Part shown: piece by piece, positions 1 through 5,728 of the stretch
Numbering within the stretch: the stretch's first letter is position 1
How the letters are laid out: every line of letters starts with the position of its first letter
NCBI GenBank assembly: GCA_964390465.1
Contig: CAYMIJ010000047.1
Location: 1-5,830 of the forward strand
Origin: JADZAI01 sp964390465
Lineage (GTDB): Bacteria; Pseudomonadota; Alphaproteobacteria; Micropepsales; Micropepsaceae
DNA length: 5,830 bases
Direction of reading: 5' to 3'
Notes under the pieces: model-generated
What the model saw: the letters and a program-made list of their open reading frames with translations, nothing else
The model's database searches: none
What the model was told of the DNA's origin: nothing
Translations under genes and position numbers: made by a program

Positions 1-96
1 GGCCCGTTCGTCGTATACCCGATACGCCTCAGGCCCCGCTCTTCCCGCGCCTCGTCCCTGAGCGCTTTTGCGGGCTTTCCTAAATAGAGATGCCAT
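1..96 (-). CDS. Possible N-terminal part of a divergent gene, unidentified
   Basis: A minus-strand frame opens with ATG at 96..94 and stays open to the window edge (32 codons, starting MASLFRKARKSAQ and rich in Arg, Ala and Gly). An AGGTG that could serve as a Shine-Dalgarno lies about 6 nt upstream of the ATG. It overlaps the outer end of the 28-bp palindrome, so a hairpin or bound repressor could affect its use. The three + frames here are closed by stops before base 95. The region is about 70% GC, unlike the operon to the right, so it probably belongs to the host chromosome or to the island's boundary gene. The fragment is too short for a family call. A basic start of this kind is seen in some tyrosine recombinases and regulators, but neither is supported. 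It could also be non-coding. Confidence 0.35.
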   Translation of the reverse strand, partial: MASLFRKARKSAQGRGAGRAGPEAYRVYDERA

Positions 97-104
97 ATCC
101 ACAC

Positions 105-132
105 CTGAAGGTGAACTTCAGTTCACCTTCAG
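105..132. promoter_or_regulatory. Perfect 28-bp palindrome, probable repressor operator
   Basis: CTGAAGGTGAACT (105-117) and AGTTCACCTTCAG (120-132) are perfect inverted 13-bp arms around a 2-nt centre (TC). Inside lies a shorter inverted repeat, GTGAACT-TC-AGTTCAC (111-126), and GAAG/CTTC elements recur, giving nested half-sites. The site lies between two divergent starts. It overlaps the likely -35 region of the methyltransferase promoter and ends 8 nt before the ATG of the possible minus-strand gene. No T-run follows on either strand, so it is not a typical terminator. Size and symmetry fit an operator for a dimeric or double-dimeric HTH repressor such as TetR-type proteins, but no such regulator is encoded in this window. 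It does not resemble the C-box of restriction-modification controller proteins that I know. Confidence 0.7.
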
Positions 133-148
133 TCAAACACGCTATTAT
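122..148 (+). promoter_or_regulatory. Putative promoter of the operon, giving a leaderless mRNA
   Basis: TATTAT at 143-148 matches the sigma70 -10 consensus at five of six bases. The best -35 candidate is TTCACC (122-127) with a short 15-nt spacer, or AGTTCA (120-125) with 17 nt. Both are weak, as expected of a promoter needing tight control. A start point 6-8 nt after the -10 box would fall at about 155-157, on the ATG at 156, so the mRNA would have no leader. The palindrome covers the -35 candidates, so bound protein would block this promoter. Confidence 0.4.
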
Positions 149-149
149 A
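144..149 (-). promoter_or_regulatory. Perfect -10 box on the minus strand
   Basis: Read on the minus strand, 149..144 is TATAAT, a perfect -10 hexamer, but no good -35 is seen 16-18 nt upstream of it. If used, transcription would start near 137 and put the palindrome in the 5' leader of the possible minus-strand gene, just before its ribosome binding site. It overlaps the + strand -10, so the two promoters would exclude each other. AT-rich sequence makes chance matches likely. Confidence 0.3.
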
Positions 150-155
150 TGAATA

Positions 156-1226
156 ATGAGTCCCTATCAGACAGGCACCCCCCAGTTGAATTTAGGTAGT
201 TCACTGACTATCACTGGCGATACTCTAAGTATTGAGAATAGAAGGTACATAGGTAGCAAAGCAAAACTTTTAGACTGGATTTTTAATATCATTGGGCAGG
301 AATGCACGGGCACAAGCTTTGCAGACATATTTGCTGGCACAGGTGTCGTTGCCGGGAGAGCAGCTAAAACATTTCCGAATTTAATAGTTAATGATCTTTT
401 ATATTCAAATTTTCTGTCACATCACGCCTTTTTTTCAAAAGACGAATATGATTGGAATAAAATTGAATCAATCAGAGATGAATATAACTCAGTTGATGCC
501 GAGGTATTAACTAGCACCCATTTTTCCGAAAATTTCGGTGGGAAATATTTTGATAGTATTTCAGCAAAGAGAATTGGGTACATTCGATCAAATCTTTTTA
601 ATCGATTCGTAAACACACACGAGCTTTCAAATAAGGAACATTCTATATTACTGACCTCTCTTTTGTATTCTGCCGATAGAATTGCAAACACCGTCGGGCA
701 CTATGAGGCTTTCTTTAAGAAAGAGGGTAGACGAGGATTTGAATTCAAACTTATAAAACCTATATATGCTGAGTCGGTCGATATTTATCGTGAGGACGCA
801 AATAAATTAGTATCTAAAATACAATCGGATATTGTATACATAGACCCCCCATACAATTCGCGACAGTACAGTCGGTTCTATCATGTTTTAGAAACACTGG
901 TGCAATGGGATGAGCCGATGCTGGCGGGCGTTGCATTAAAACGTCCAGAGGAAAATATGAGCGAGTATTGCCGTAATAAGGCATCTGATGCCTTTGCTGA
1001 CCTCATCAGTAAAATAAATGCTAAATATATAGTCGTTTCATACAATAATACGTACAACTCAAAGAGTAGTTCATCTCGCAATAAGATCGAGTTAGATGAA
1101 ATTAAGCGCATTCTTGAGTCAAAAGGGAGAACGACAACACATCAAAAAGACCATAAGTTTTTTAATGCCGGTAACACAGATTTTAATAATCATCAGGAAT
1201 GGTTGTTTGTCACTGAAGTAGCATGA
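156..1226 (+). CDS. Type II N6-adenine DNA methyltransferase (FokI N-half-like, D12 class)
   Basis: Transfers a methyl group from S-adenosylmethionine to adenine N6 in the restriction target, protecting host DNA from the nuclease encoded two genes downstream. Visible motifs are NRRYIGSKAKLLDWI (residues 28-42, motif X), ADIFAGTGVVA (56-66, motif I, SAM binding), VND (78-80, motif II region) and DPPYNSRQY (230-238, motif IV, catalytic). The extended DPPYNSRQY followed by FYHVLETL is characteristic of the group that includes the N-terminal half of M.FokI. The motif order X-I-IV is that of alpha-class enzymes. At 356 residues the single domain is complete. The ATG at 156 lacks a Shine-Dalgarno and sits 8 nt after a -10 box. 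An in-frame TTG at 186 is possible but no better placed. It overlaps the next methyltransferase by 4 nt (ATGA). It is AT-rich compared with the flanks, suggesting transfer. The family call is firm; the target sequence is not determinable. Confidence 0.93.
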   Translation: MSPYQTGTPQLNLGSSLTITGDTLSIENRRYIGSKAKLLDWIFNIIGQECTGTSFADIFAGTGVVAGRAAKTFPNLIVNDLLYSNFLSHHAFFSKDEYDWNKIESIRDEYNSVDAEVLTSTHFSENFGGKYFDSISAKRIGYIRSNLFNRFVNTHELSNKEHSILLTSLLYSADRIANTVGHYEAFFKKEGRRGFEFKLIKPIYAESVDIYREDANKLVSKIQSDIVYIDPPYNSRQYSRFYHVLETLVQWDEPMLAGVALKRPEENMSEYCRNKASDAFADLISKINAKYIVVSYNNTYNSKSSSSRNKIELDEIKRILESKGRTTTHQKDHKFFNAGNTDFNNHQEWLFVTEVA

Positions 1227-2143
1227 CGGTAAACCGTAGTGTGAGGAGATCCCCATTCTTTTACGTGGGTGATAAATATAAGTTAATAAGCCAACTCCTA
1301 AATTTTTTCCCATCCAAAATCCGCTCCTTCTATGAACCCTTCGTAGGTGGTGGTTCTGTATTTCTAAACGTTAACGCAGAAGAGTATCACTTAAACGATA
1401 TTGATCCGAATATCATATCTATCCACGCAGCTTTATTGGAAAAGGCGCAATCGCCGGAAATCTTTTTTTCTGAAATTCTCAAAATTATAGACTTTTATAA
1501 TCTTTCCCGTTCGTATTCTGTAGACATAGTTCCGTCACGACTCAAGAAGAAGTGGCCAAAGACGTACTTTGCTCAATTTAACAAGAAGGGGTATCTAAAG
1601 ATGCGGCATGATTTTAATGCTGCGGATACGCGTGACCCCATCACAATGTACCTTTTGTTAATTTATGGCTTTAACCGTATGTTGCGATTTAATGGAAAAG
1701 GCAAATTTAATCTTCCTGTCGGGAATGTGGACTTTAATGAGAATGTAGTCAGCGCACTTAAGGCTTATTTCTCTACTACTCGGAATAGAAAAACTAATTT
1801 GTCCGTTTCAGATTTTAGGGATTTTCTTGCGCGTGACTTCCAAGCTGGTGACTTTGTATACGTTGATCCTCCATATTTAATTAGCTCAAGCGAATACAAT
1901 AAACATTGGGATTCCAGAAGCGAGAAGGACCTTTTGAATGTATTGAGTGATTTGGACAGGAGGGGTATACGGTTTGCACTTTCAAACGTTACGCGATATC
2001 GCGGACGAGAAAATGACATATTGCTGAGCTGGAGTAAAGGGTATAGAGTGCAACCAATTCAGAGTAACTACATCAGTTACCATGACAACTCGACTAAACA
2101 AATTGAAGAGGTTTTGATAACAAATTATGAGCCCGACCGTTAG
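1223..2143 (+). CDS. Second N6-adenine DNA methyltransferase (Dam/D12 class)
   Basis: A Dam-like adenine methyltransferase of 306 residues, close to the usual 270-300. Motif X is RRSPFFYVGDKYKL (8-21), matching the GxKxxL pattern of Dam. Motif I is EPFVGGGSVF (38-47), and HLNDIDPNII (56-65) is the acidic SAM-ribose region. RFNGKGKFNLPVG (155-167) is the RxNxxGxFNxPxG signature of D12 enzymes. VYVDPPYL (212-219) is catalytic motif IV. Its ATG overlaps the TGA of the first methyltransferase (ATGA at 1223-1226), so translation is probably coupled. It differs strongly in sequence from the first enzyme, so the pair is not a tandem duplication. As in M.FokI, where two such domains are fused, each probably methylates one strand of an asymmetric site; this is inference. 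A solitary Dam role is less likely given the overlap with the nuclease gene downstream. Confidence 0.93.
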   Translation: MTVNRSVRRSPFFYVGDKYKLISQLLNFFPSKIRSFYEPFVGGGSVFLNVNAEEYHLNDIDPNIISIHAALLEKAQSPEIFFSEILKIIDFYNLSRSYSVDIVPSRLKKKWPKTYFAQFNKKGYLKMRHDFNAADTRDPITMYLLLIYGFNRMLRFNGKGKFNLPVGNVDFNENVVSALKAYFSTTRNRKTNLSVSDFRDFLARDFQAGDFVYVDPPYLISSSEYNKHWDSRSEKDLLNVLSDLDRRGIRFALSNVTRYRGRENDILLSWSKGYRVQPIQSNYISYHDNSTKQIEEVLITNYEPDR

Positions 2144-3692
2144 GAGAGAATCTAAATATAAGCAAATGGCCTTCGAAACGGCCGTACGAAACCCTGAACG
2201 ATATTTGGGAATCTTGAGAGCTTTGAGTAATTTTCAGGAGGATGTACTTGATGACGAGAAGCTACTTGAAATTGTGACCCACCTTTATCGGGAGGGGTTG
2301 GTTGGCAGTGACGAAATTGAGGATCTTGCTGCTCCCGACATCGCGGCGCAGGTGGTCGAAGTCAATAGGACACGTAATGGAGACGGAGGATTCCCTAAGG
2401 GCTATGCATCAAGATTCTGGACTTACGCGAGAACACTTTCGGAGCTGGGATTCATATATGCTCAGTATAAAGAACCGTTTAAATTTTCGAGCATAGCTCT
2501 CAAGTTGCTAGCCGGCGAGGTGGACGAACAGGAGGCGTTTTCAGTACAGGCTATGAAATACAACCGCCGCTCGCCTTACCGAAATGTGACAAATGATTTC
2601 AACTTCTTTCGACTGGTATTACAGATCCTGATCGCCCTCAAGGCGCAAGGGAAAAGGATGAGTTTCGAACAATTCGTGGTCGTAATGTTTAATAGGACAG
2701 GAGATCCGGCAGAGTCCCTTGAGATACTGGCACAACGTTCATTTAGAGATATGGACTCTGTATTTACTTTTGTGCAGGAGCACTATGAGGAATCGAACCA
2801 GCTAGCAACTGTTACACGCGATTACCCAGATGTCGTAAGAAGGGTACTTCAGATTGCCGGATTCATAACTGTGCGATACGACGGTAGGAAATTCGTGGAA
2901 TTGAACGAGGCTAAATTGGAATATATTCAAGCACTTCTAGACAGAGACTTTGCGCTTTCACCCGAAGCAAAAGAAGACGCAGGCACTTACTTTTCTTTAC
3001 TCGCCACTGATGAATTACTCGATGTTGCGATTTCATTCAGGACTCGAGATGAACTAACAGGCGAAGACTATACCGAAAAATTGTTCGCGATTATCGCTAC
3101 ATATGGTCTTACCATTGAAATTATTCTCAAGAGTCTTGCTGTTCTTGAAACGCGGAAGGACACGCCGATCGAAGAATTCAAAGAAATACCTGAGCCGCTA
3201 AAACTTGAATTCTATATAGCCGTCCTGCTGGCACTCACATACGGCACAGAGTTCACAATCAAACCGAACTACAAAGCGGACCATATTGGTAAGCCGTATG
3301 CACATGCTCCAGGCGGGCGGGGCGATATTGATGTCTATTCTGAAACTACATATTGGCTGATAGAGGTGACACTCATTAGAAACAGAACGCAGATGTTAAA
3401 TAGCGAGACTACAAACGTCATCCGTCATTTACTCGACAATCCGCAATTTGCAGAAATACCCCAAAAGTATCTTTCGTTCATAGCTCCCGTTATTCACGAC
3501 GACGTCAGACGTTTTTACACTCATTCAATTGTTGAAGGTACCTTGAATAACCGCACTGCATATATCAAACCGTATAGCTTAGATGAGTTTATAAAAGTCA
3601 CTTCTGCAAAAAGGAATATGCATGATATGGAGAGCTATACTGCGAATTCTATTTCTGAAATGAGAGATAATCTCAATCGGGCAATGAACTAG
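2127..3692 (+). CDS. Type IIS restriction endonuclease, AlwI/PleI/Nt.BstNBI family
   Basis: Probable cleaving enzyme of the restriction-modification system, 521 residues (Nt.BstNBI is about 604). The N-terminal two thirds are helical and should hold the winged-helix DNA-recognition domains; FETAVRNPERYLGIL (16-30) and SRFWTYARTLSELGFI (95-110) resemble conserved family stretches. The C-terminal PD-(D/E)XK-like core carries E361, D400 (GGRGDIDV), E413 (WLIEVTL), E427 and H434 (VIRH). The spacings of 39, 13, 14 and 7 match those I recall for Nt.BspD6I (E418, D456, E469, E482, H489) within one residue. The family cuts outside a 5-bp asymmetric site such as GGATC or GAGTC; members either dimerise to cut both strands or nick one. 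The gene overlaps the second methyltransferase by 17 nt. A GAAGAGG lies about 15 nt before the ATG at 2127. ATG 2166 is an alternative start but would trim the conserved-looking N-terminus. The first part is about 53-57% GC, higher than the methyltransferases. Confidence 0.85.
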   Translation: MSPTVRRESKYKQMAFETAVRNPERYLGILRALSNFQEDVLDDEKLLEIVTHLYREGLVGSDEIEDLAAPDIAAQVVEVNRTRNGDGGFPKGYASRFWTYARTLSELGFIYAQYKEPFKFSSIALKLLAGEVDEQEAFSVQAMKYNRRSPYRNVTNDFNFFRLVLQILIALKAQGKRMSFEQFVVVMFNRTGDPAESLEILAQRSFRDMDSVFTFVQEHYEESNQLATVTRDYPDVVRRVLQIAGFITVRYDGRKFVELNEAKLEYIQALLDRDFALSPEAKEDAGTYFSLLATDELLDVAISFRTRDELTGEDYTEKLFAIIATYGLTIEIILKSLAVLETRKDTPIEEFKEIPEPLKLEFYIAVLLALTYGTEFTIKPNYKADHIGKPYAHAPGGRGDIDVYSETTYWLIEVTLIRNRTQMLNSETTNVIRHLLDNPQFAEIPQKYLSFIAPVIHDDVRRFYTHSIVEGTLNNRTAYIKPYSLDEFIKVTSAKRNMHDMESYTANSISEMRDNLNRAMN

Positions 3693-3693
3693 C

Positions 3694-4431
3694 ATGAACA
3701 CCTTCAAACAAGCAGCAATAGAAGTTTTGAAGAGGGAAGGTAAATCGCTTCACTATACGGAAATAACAAGACTTGCTCTAGAGGCTGGAGACCTTGAGAC
3801 AGAAGGGGCCACGCCGGAGGCAACCATGAACTCTCAGATTGTCGTCGATATAAAGACAAAGGGAGAAGGCTCAGATTTCGTTCGTACTGCGCCGGCTACT
3901 TTTGGACTAAATCCGGACAGGAAGGTTATTACAGCAACACCCAACATTATTGCTGCGGAGAAGGCCGAAGAAGAAAAAGTAAAAATAGAGGGAGGCTTTA
4001 CAGGAAAGGGGGGTGAATACTTGGCATGTTCCGAACTTCTTTTCCGTGGTTTCAACGCAAGTATCATGAGCGTTGATATGGGTATGGATATCGTTGCCGT
4101 AAAGGAAAATCAGTTATACGGAATTCAGGTAAAAACTTCCAACCTGAACCGTTTCGACACCTATGTTTTTGATATCCGAAAGGTATCTTTCGAGCGGCAC
4201 AGTCAGGGGAATATATTTTATGTTTTTGTACTTTATGGAAAACAAAAGAGCGATTTCCTCATTCTTCCATATTACGAAGTAGAAAAGAAAATCCAGGAAA
4301 GAGCCCTGCTACCGATTATGGAAGGTAAGAAGTACCGCGTAACAATAAAATTCAGAAACGATAAGGTATATCTTGGAAATATGAATCACGAGATGAATTA
4401 CTTCCTCAATAATTGGGAACTTATAAAATAG
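3694..4431 (+). CDS. HARE-HTH plus PD-(D/E)XK nuclease, putative accessory restriction enzyme
   Basis: A two-domain protein of 245 residues. Residues 1-75 (TFKQAAIEVLKREGKSLHY, then TEITRLALEAG and a C-terminal FVRTAPATFGL) fit the HARE-HTH (HB1/ASXL/restriction endonuclease HTH) winged-helix domain. That domain is found in ASXL proteins, RNA polymerase delta and many restriction enzymes, and has been proposed to sense DNA sequence or modification. A charged linker (about 85-100) joins a nuclease core: GKGGEYLACSELLFRGF with E108, GMDIVAV with D132, then YGIQVKTS with Q145 and K147. This E...D-x12-Q-x-K layout is a PD-(D/E)XK active site of the QxK subtype, with all expected residues present. 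The ATG follows the preceding stop by one base, so translation is likely coupled. The protein could be a second-strand cutter for the AlwI-type enzyme, an independent modification-dependent nuclease, or a repair-type nuclease. Domain calls are good; the role is inferred. Confidence 0.8.
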   Translation: MNTFKQAAIEVLKREGKSLHYTEITRLALEAGDLETEGATPEATMNSQIVVDIKTKGEGSDFVRTAPATFGLNPDRKVITATPNIIAAEKAEEEKVKIEGGFTGKGGEYLACSELLFRGFNASIMSVDMGMDIVAVKENQLYGIQVKTSNLNRFDTYVFDIRKVSFERHSQGNIFYVFVLYGKQKSDFLILPYYEVEKKIQERALLPIMEGKKYRVTIKFRNDKVYLGNMNHEMNYFLNNWELIK

Positions 4432-4434
4432 AGC

Positions 4435-4974
4435 ATGAATCTCAGTACTTTAACCTCGCAAGTCACCTCGTTTGCGTTGATTGGGCTCGCGGTATTACTT
4501 CCGTTCCTTGCACTGGGTTTTTTTGTTCTATTCCGACTGGGTGCGTTTAGTAAAGACGAAGAGAAGACCGAAAGAGCTATTTATAGCTATCAGCGCAAGC
4601 AGTTTTTTATGACGAAGGCCGAGCACGAGTGCTACAAAGCGCTTGTGCAGGCGGTAGGGAATGACTACTTCATATTTGCCCAGGTGCATTTGTCGACGAT
4701 TATTGATGAGAAAATTGTTGGCCAGGACTGGAGAGCAGCAAGAGCTCATATAAATAGAAAATCAGTTGATTTTGTCCTTTGTGACAAGGAATTCATCTCC
4801 CCCAAACTTGCTATTGAACTTGATGACTGGAGTCACGCTCGTGAAGATCGCGTAGAGCGTGATAAAGAGGTTGAACGTCTTCTTGCAGAGGCAGGTTTAC
4901 CTCTTCTCCGCGTAACTCATACAGATAATTTAAAGGAAAGCATTTATGAAATACTAAGCAATGGAAAAGGATGA
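4435..4974 (+). CDS. Membrane-anchored DUF2726 (Vsr-like PD-(D/E)XK) protein
   Basis: A 179-residue protein with one N-terminal hydrophobic segment (about 12-33, SFALIGLAVLLPFLALGFFV), then a basic/acidic stretch and a cytoplasmic-type domain. That domain matches the DUF2726 pattern: TKAEHECYKAL (60-70, with E64), FAQVHLSTI (81-89), INRKSVDFVLCD (106-117, with D112), AIELDDWSH (126-134, with E128, D130 and H134), ERDKEVERLLAEAGLPLLRV (141-160). The VDFVL...IELD arrangement and the AGLPLLRV strand are those of Vsr-like PD-(D/E)XK nucleases. The active-site acids are kept, so it is probably catalytic, but its substrate is unknown. The gene begins 3 nt after the previous stop and overlaps the next by 14 nt. 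Its length is close to the 186-residue small subunit of R.BspD6I, but the membrane segment and DUF2726 motifs argue against equivalence. It may act on DNA at the membrane; this is speculation. Confidence 0.78.
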   Translation: MNLSTLTSQVTSFALIGLAVLLPFLALGFFVLFRLGAFSKDEEKTERAIYSYQRKQFFMTKAEHECYKALVQAVGNDYFIFAQVHLSTIIDEKIVGQDWRAARAHINRKSVDFVLCDKEFISPKLAIELDDWSHAREDRVERDKEVERLLAEAGLPLLRVTHTDNLKESIYEILSNGKG

Positions 4975-5728
4975 ATTTCACTCGGAATTGTGTGATATAT
5001 CTCCTCGACGATTGGTCGGCAATACACCAGATGATCTAGAAGACTTTTTTCTTGTCCTGGGCCTCATCTTTAATGACCTGAAAGGAATACTATTTTTTGG
5101 AGTAAATCTTGAAGCCCATTATCGCGATCCACGCGCAGGGGAAATAAGTGCACATGCAGGAGAGTTCAGCGGGTATAGAGTGCAGCAATATATTCTCCTT
5201 GCCTCTCTTGTGCGAGAGGTGATAGCTTTCATTAAGAAAAATGAGCAGCTAATACGAAGTCCTAAGTTCAGACTTCTGCTATTGAGAACCCGACCACTTG
5301 CCCAAAAGAGATGGGAGGAGTTTTTTGAGGTGGTAGTTTCTGATCAGGTACAGGAGAAGTCAACCTTCGCCTATAGTTTAATGCTTATACGGAATAATGT
5401 AGGTTTTCATTTTGACCAGTCTACAAAAAATCTTCGCGACGGGTTTAAGCACTTCTTTTATGAAATTGAGAAGGATGAAAGAAACACTCGTGCGTATTAC
5501 TCGGTCAGTGACCGTATGAAAGAAACTAGATTTTATTTTATCGATGCAGCCGTTCAGGGATACGTTTATAAAAAAGCCAAAGAAACAAAGCAGAAAAAAG
5601 AGGAAACGGAAATGAGCTTCGAACAACATCACAAGGAACTTAATAAAATGGTTGGAGATTTGAACTCAGTTCTTCTAGCATTGCTCTCTGAGTACATTAC
5701 ATATTCAAAAAATAAAAAAGTTAACTAA
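4961..5728 (+). CDS. Uncharacterised helical protein with a HEPN-like R-x5-H motif
   Basis: I do not recognise this 255-residue protein. It is predicted largely helical, with no signal peptide or convincing membrane helix; the hydrophobic run LVLGLIF near 31-37 looks like a buried helix. LIRNNVGFHF (142-151) contains R144-N145-x4-H150, matching the Rx4-6H pattern, with a polar residue after Arg, that marks the RNase site of HEPN domains. It falls between two helices, FAYSLMLIRN and TKNLRDGFKHFFYEIEK. The C-terminal part (about 203-230) is Lys/Glu rich (KKAKETKQKKEE) and may form a coiled coil. The ATG at 4961 lies inside the end of the DUF2726 gene (14-nt overlap) with no clear Shine-Dalgarno, so translation is probably coupled. 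As the last gene of a restriction operon, a HEPN RNase would fit an abortive-infection or toxin back-up role. That is inference from one motif and the context. Confidence 0.7.
   Translation: MEKDEFHSELCDISPRRLVGNTPDDLEDFFLVLGLIFNDLKGILFFGVNLEAHYRDPRAGEISAHAGEFSGYRVQQYILLASLVREVIAFIKKNEQLIRSPKFRLLLLRTRPLAQKRWEEFFEVVVSDQVQEKSTFAYSLMLIRNNVGFHFDQSTKNLRDGFKHFFYEIEKDERNTRAYYSVSDRMKETRFYFIDAAVQGYVYKKAKETKQKKEETEMSFEQHHKELNKMVGDLNSVLLALLSEYITYSKNKKVN

Noticed and set aside
105..132. Intrinsic terminator or attachment site
   Set aside because: The stem is perfect, but no T-run follows on either strand, and no matching copy is found at the right end of the operon as an att site would need.
1..155. Controller (C) protein gene or C-box upstream of the methyltransferases
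   Set aside because: No small HTH gene fits in the visible upstream region, and the palindrome does not resemble the C-boxes I know.
1119..1313. Minus-strand and out-of-frame open frames within the operon (for example 422-691, 881-1111, 1119-1313, 1765-2019, 3834-4067, 4528-4749, 5378-5632 minus; 2302-2496 plus)
   Set aside because: They lie opposite or inside genes with clear family motifs, show no recognisable domains, and have the odd composition expected of antisense reading.
2039..2052. 14-bp exact direct repeat GGGTATAGAGTGCA, also at 5171-5184
   Set aside because: Both copies lie in coding sequence in the same frame (GYRVQ) of unrelated proteins. There are only two copies 3 kb apart without flanking structure, so it is most likely coincidence.
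156..3692. Assigning a recognition sequence (GAGTC, GGATC or GGATG)
   Set aside because: All fit the enzyme families to some degree, and GAGTC and GGATC both occur many times in the window. Specificity cannot be read from the protein sequences by eye.
4435..4974. Small subunit of a BspD6I-like heterodimeric endonuclease
   Set aside because: Length is similar (179 versus 186), but the protein has a transmembrane segment and DUF2726/Vsr-like motifs rather than the D-x13-E-x13-E-x7-H pattern of the AlwI family.
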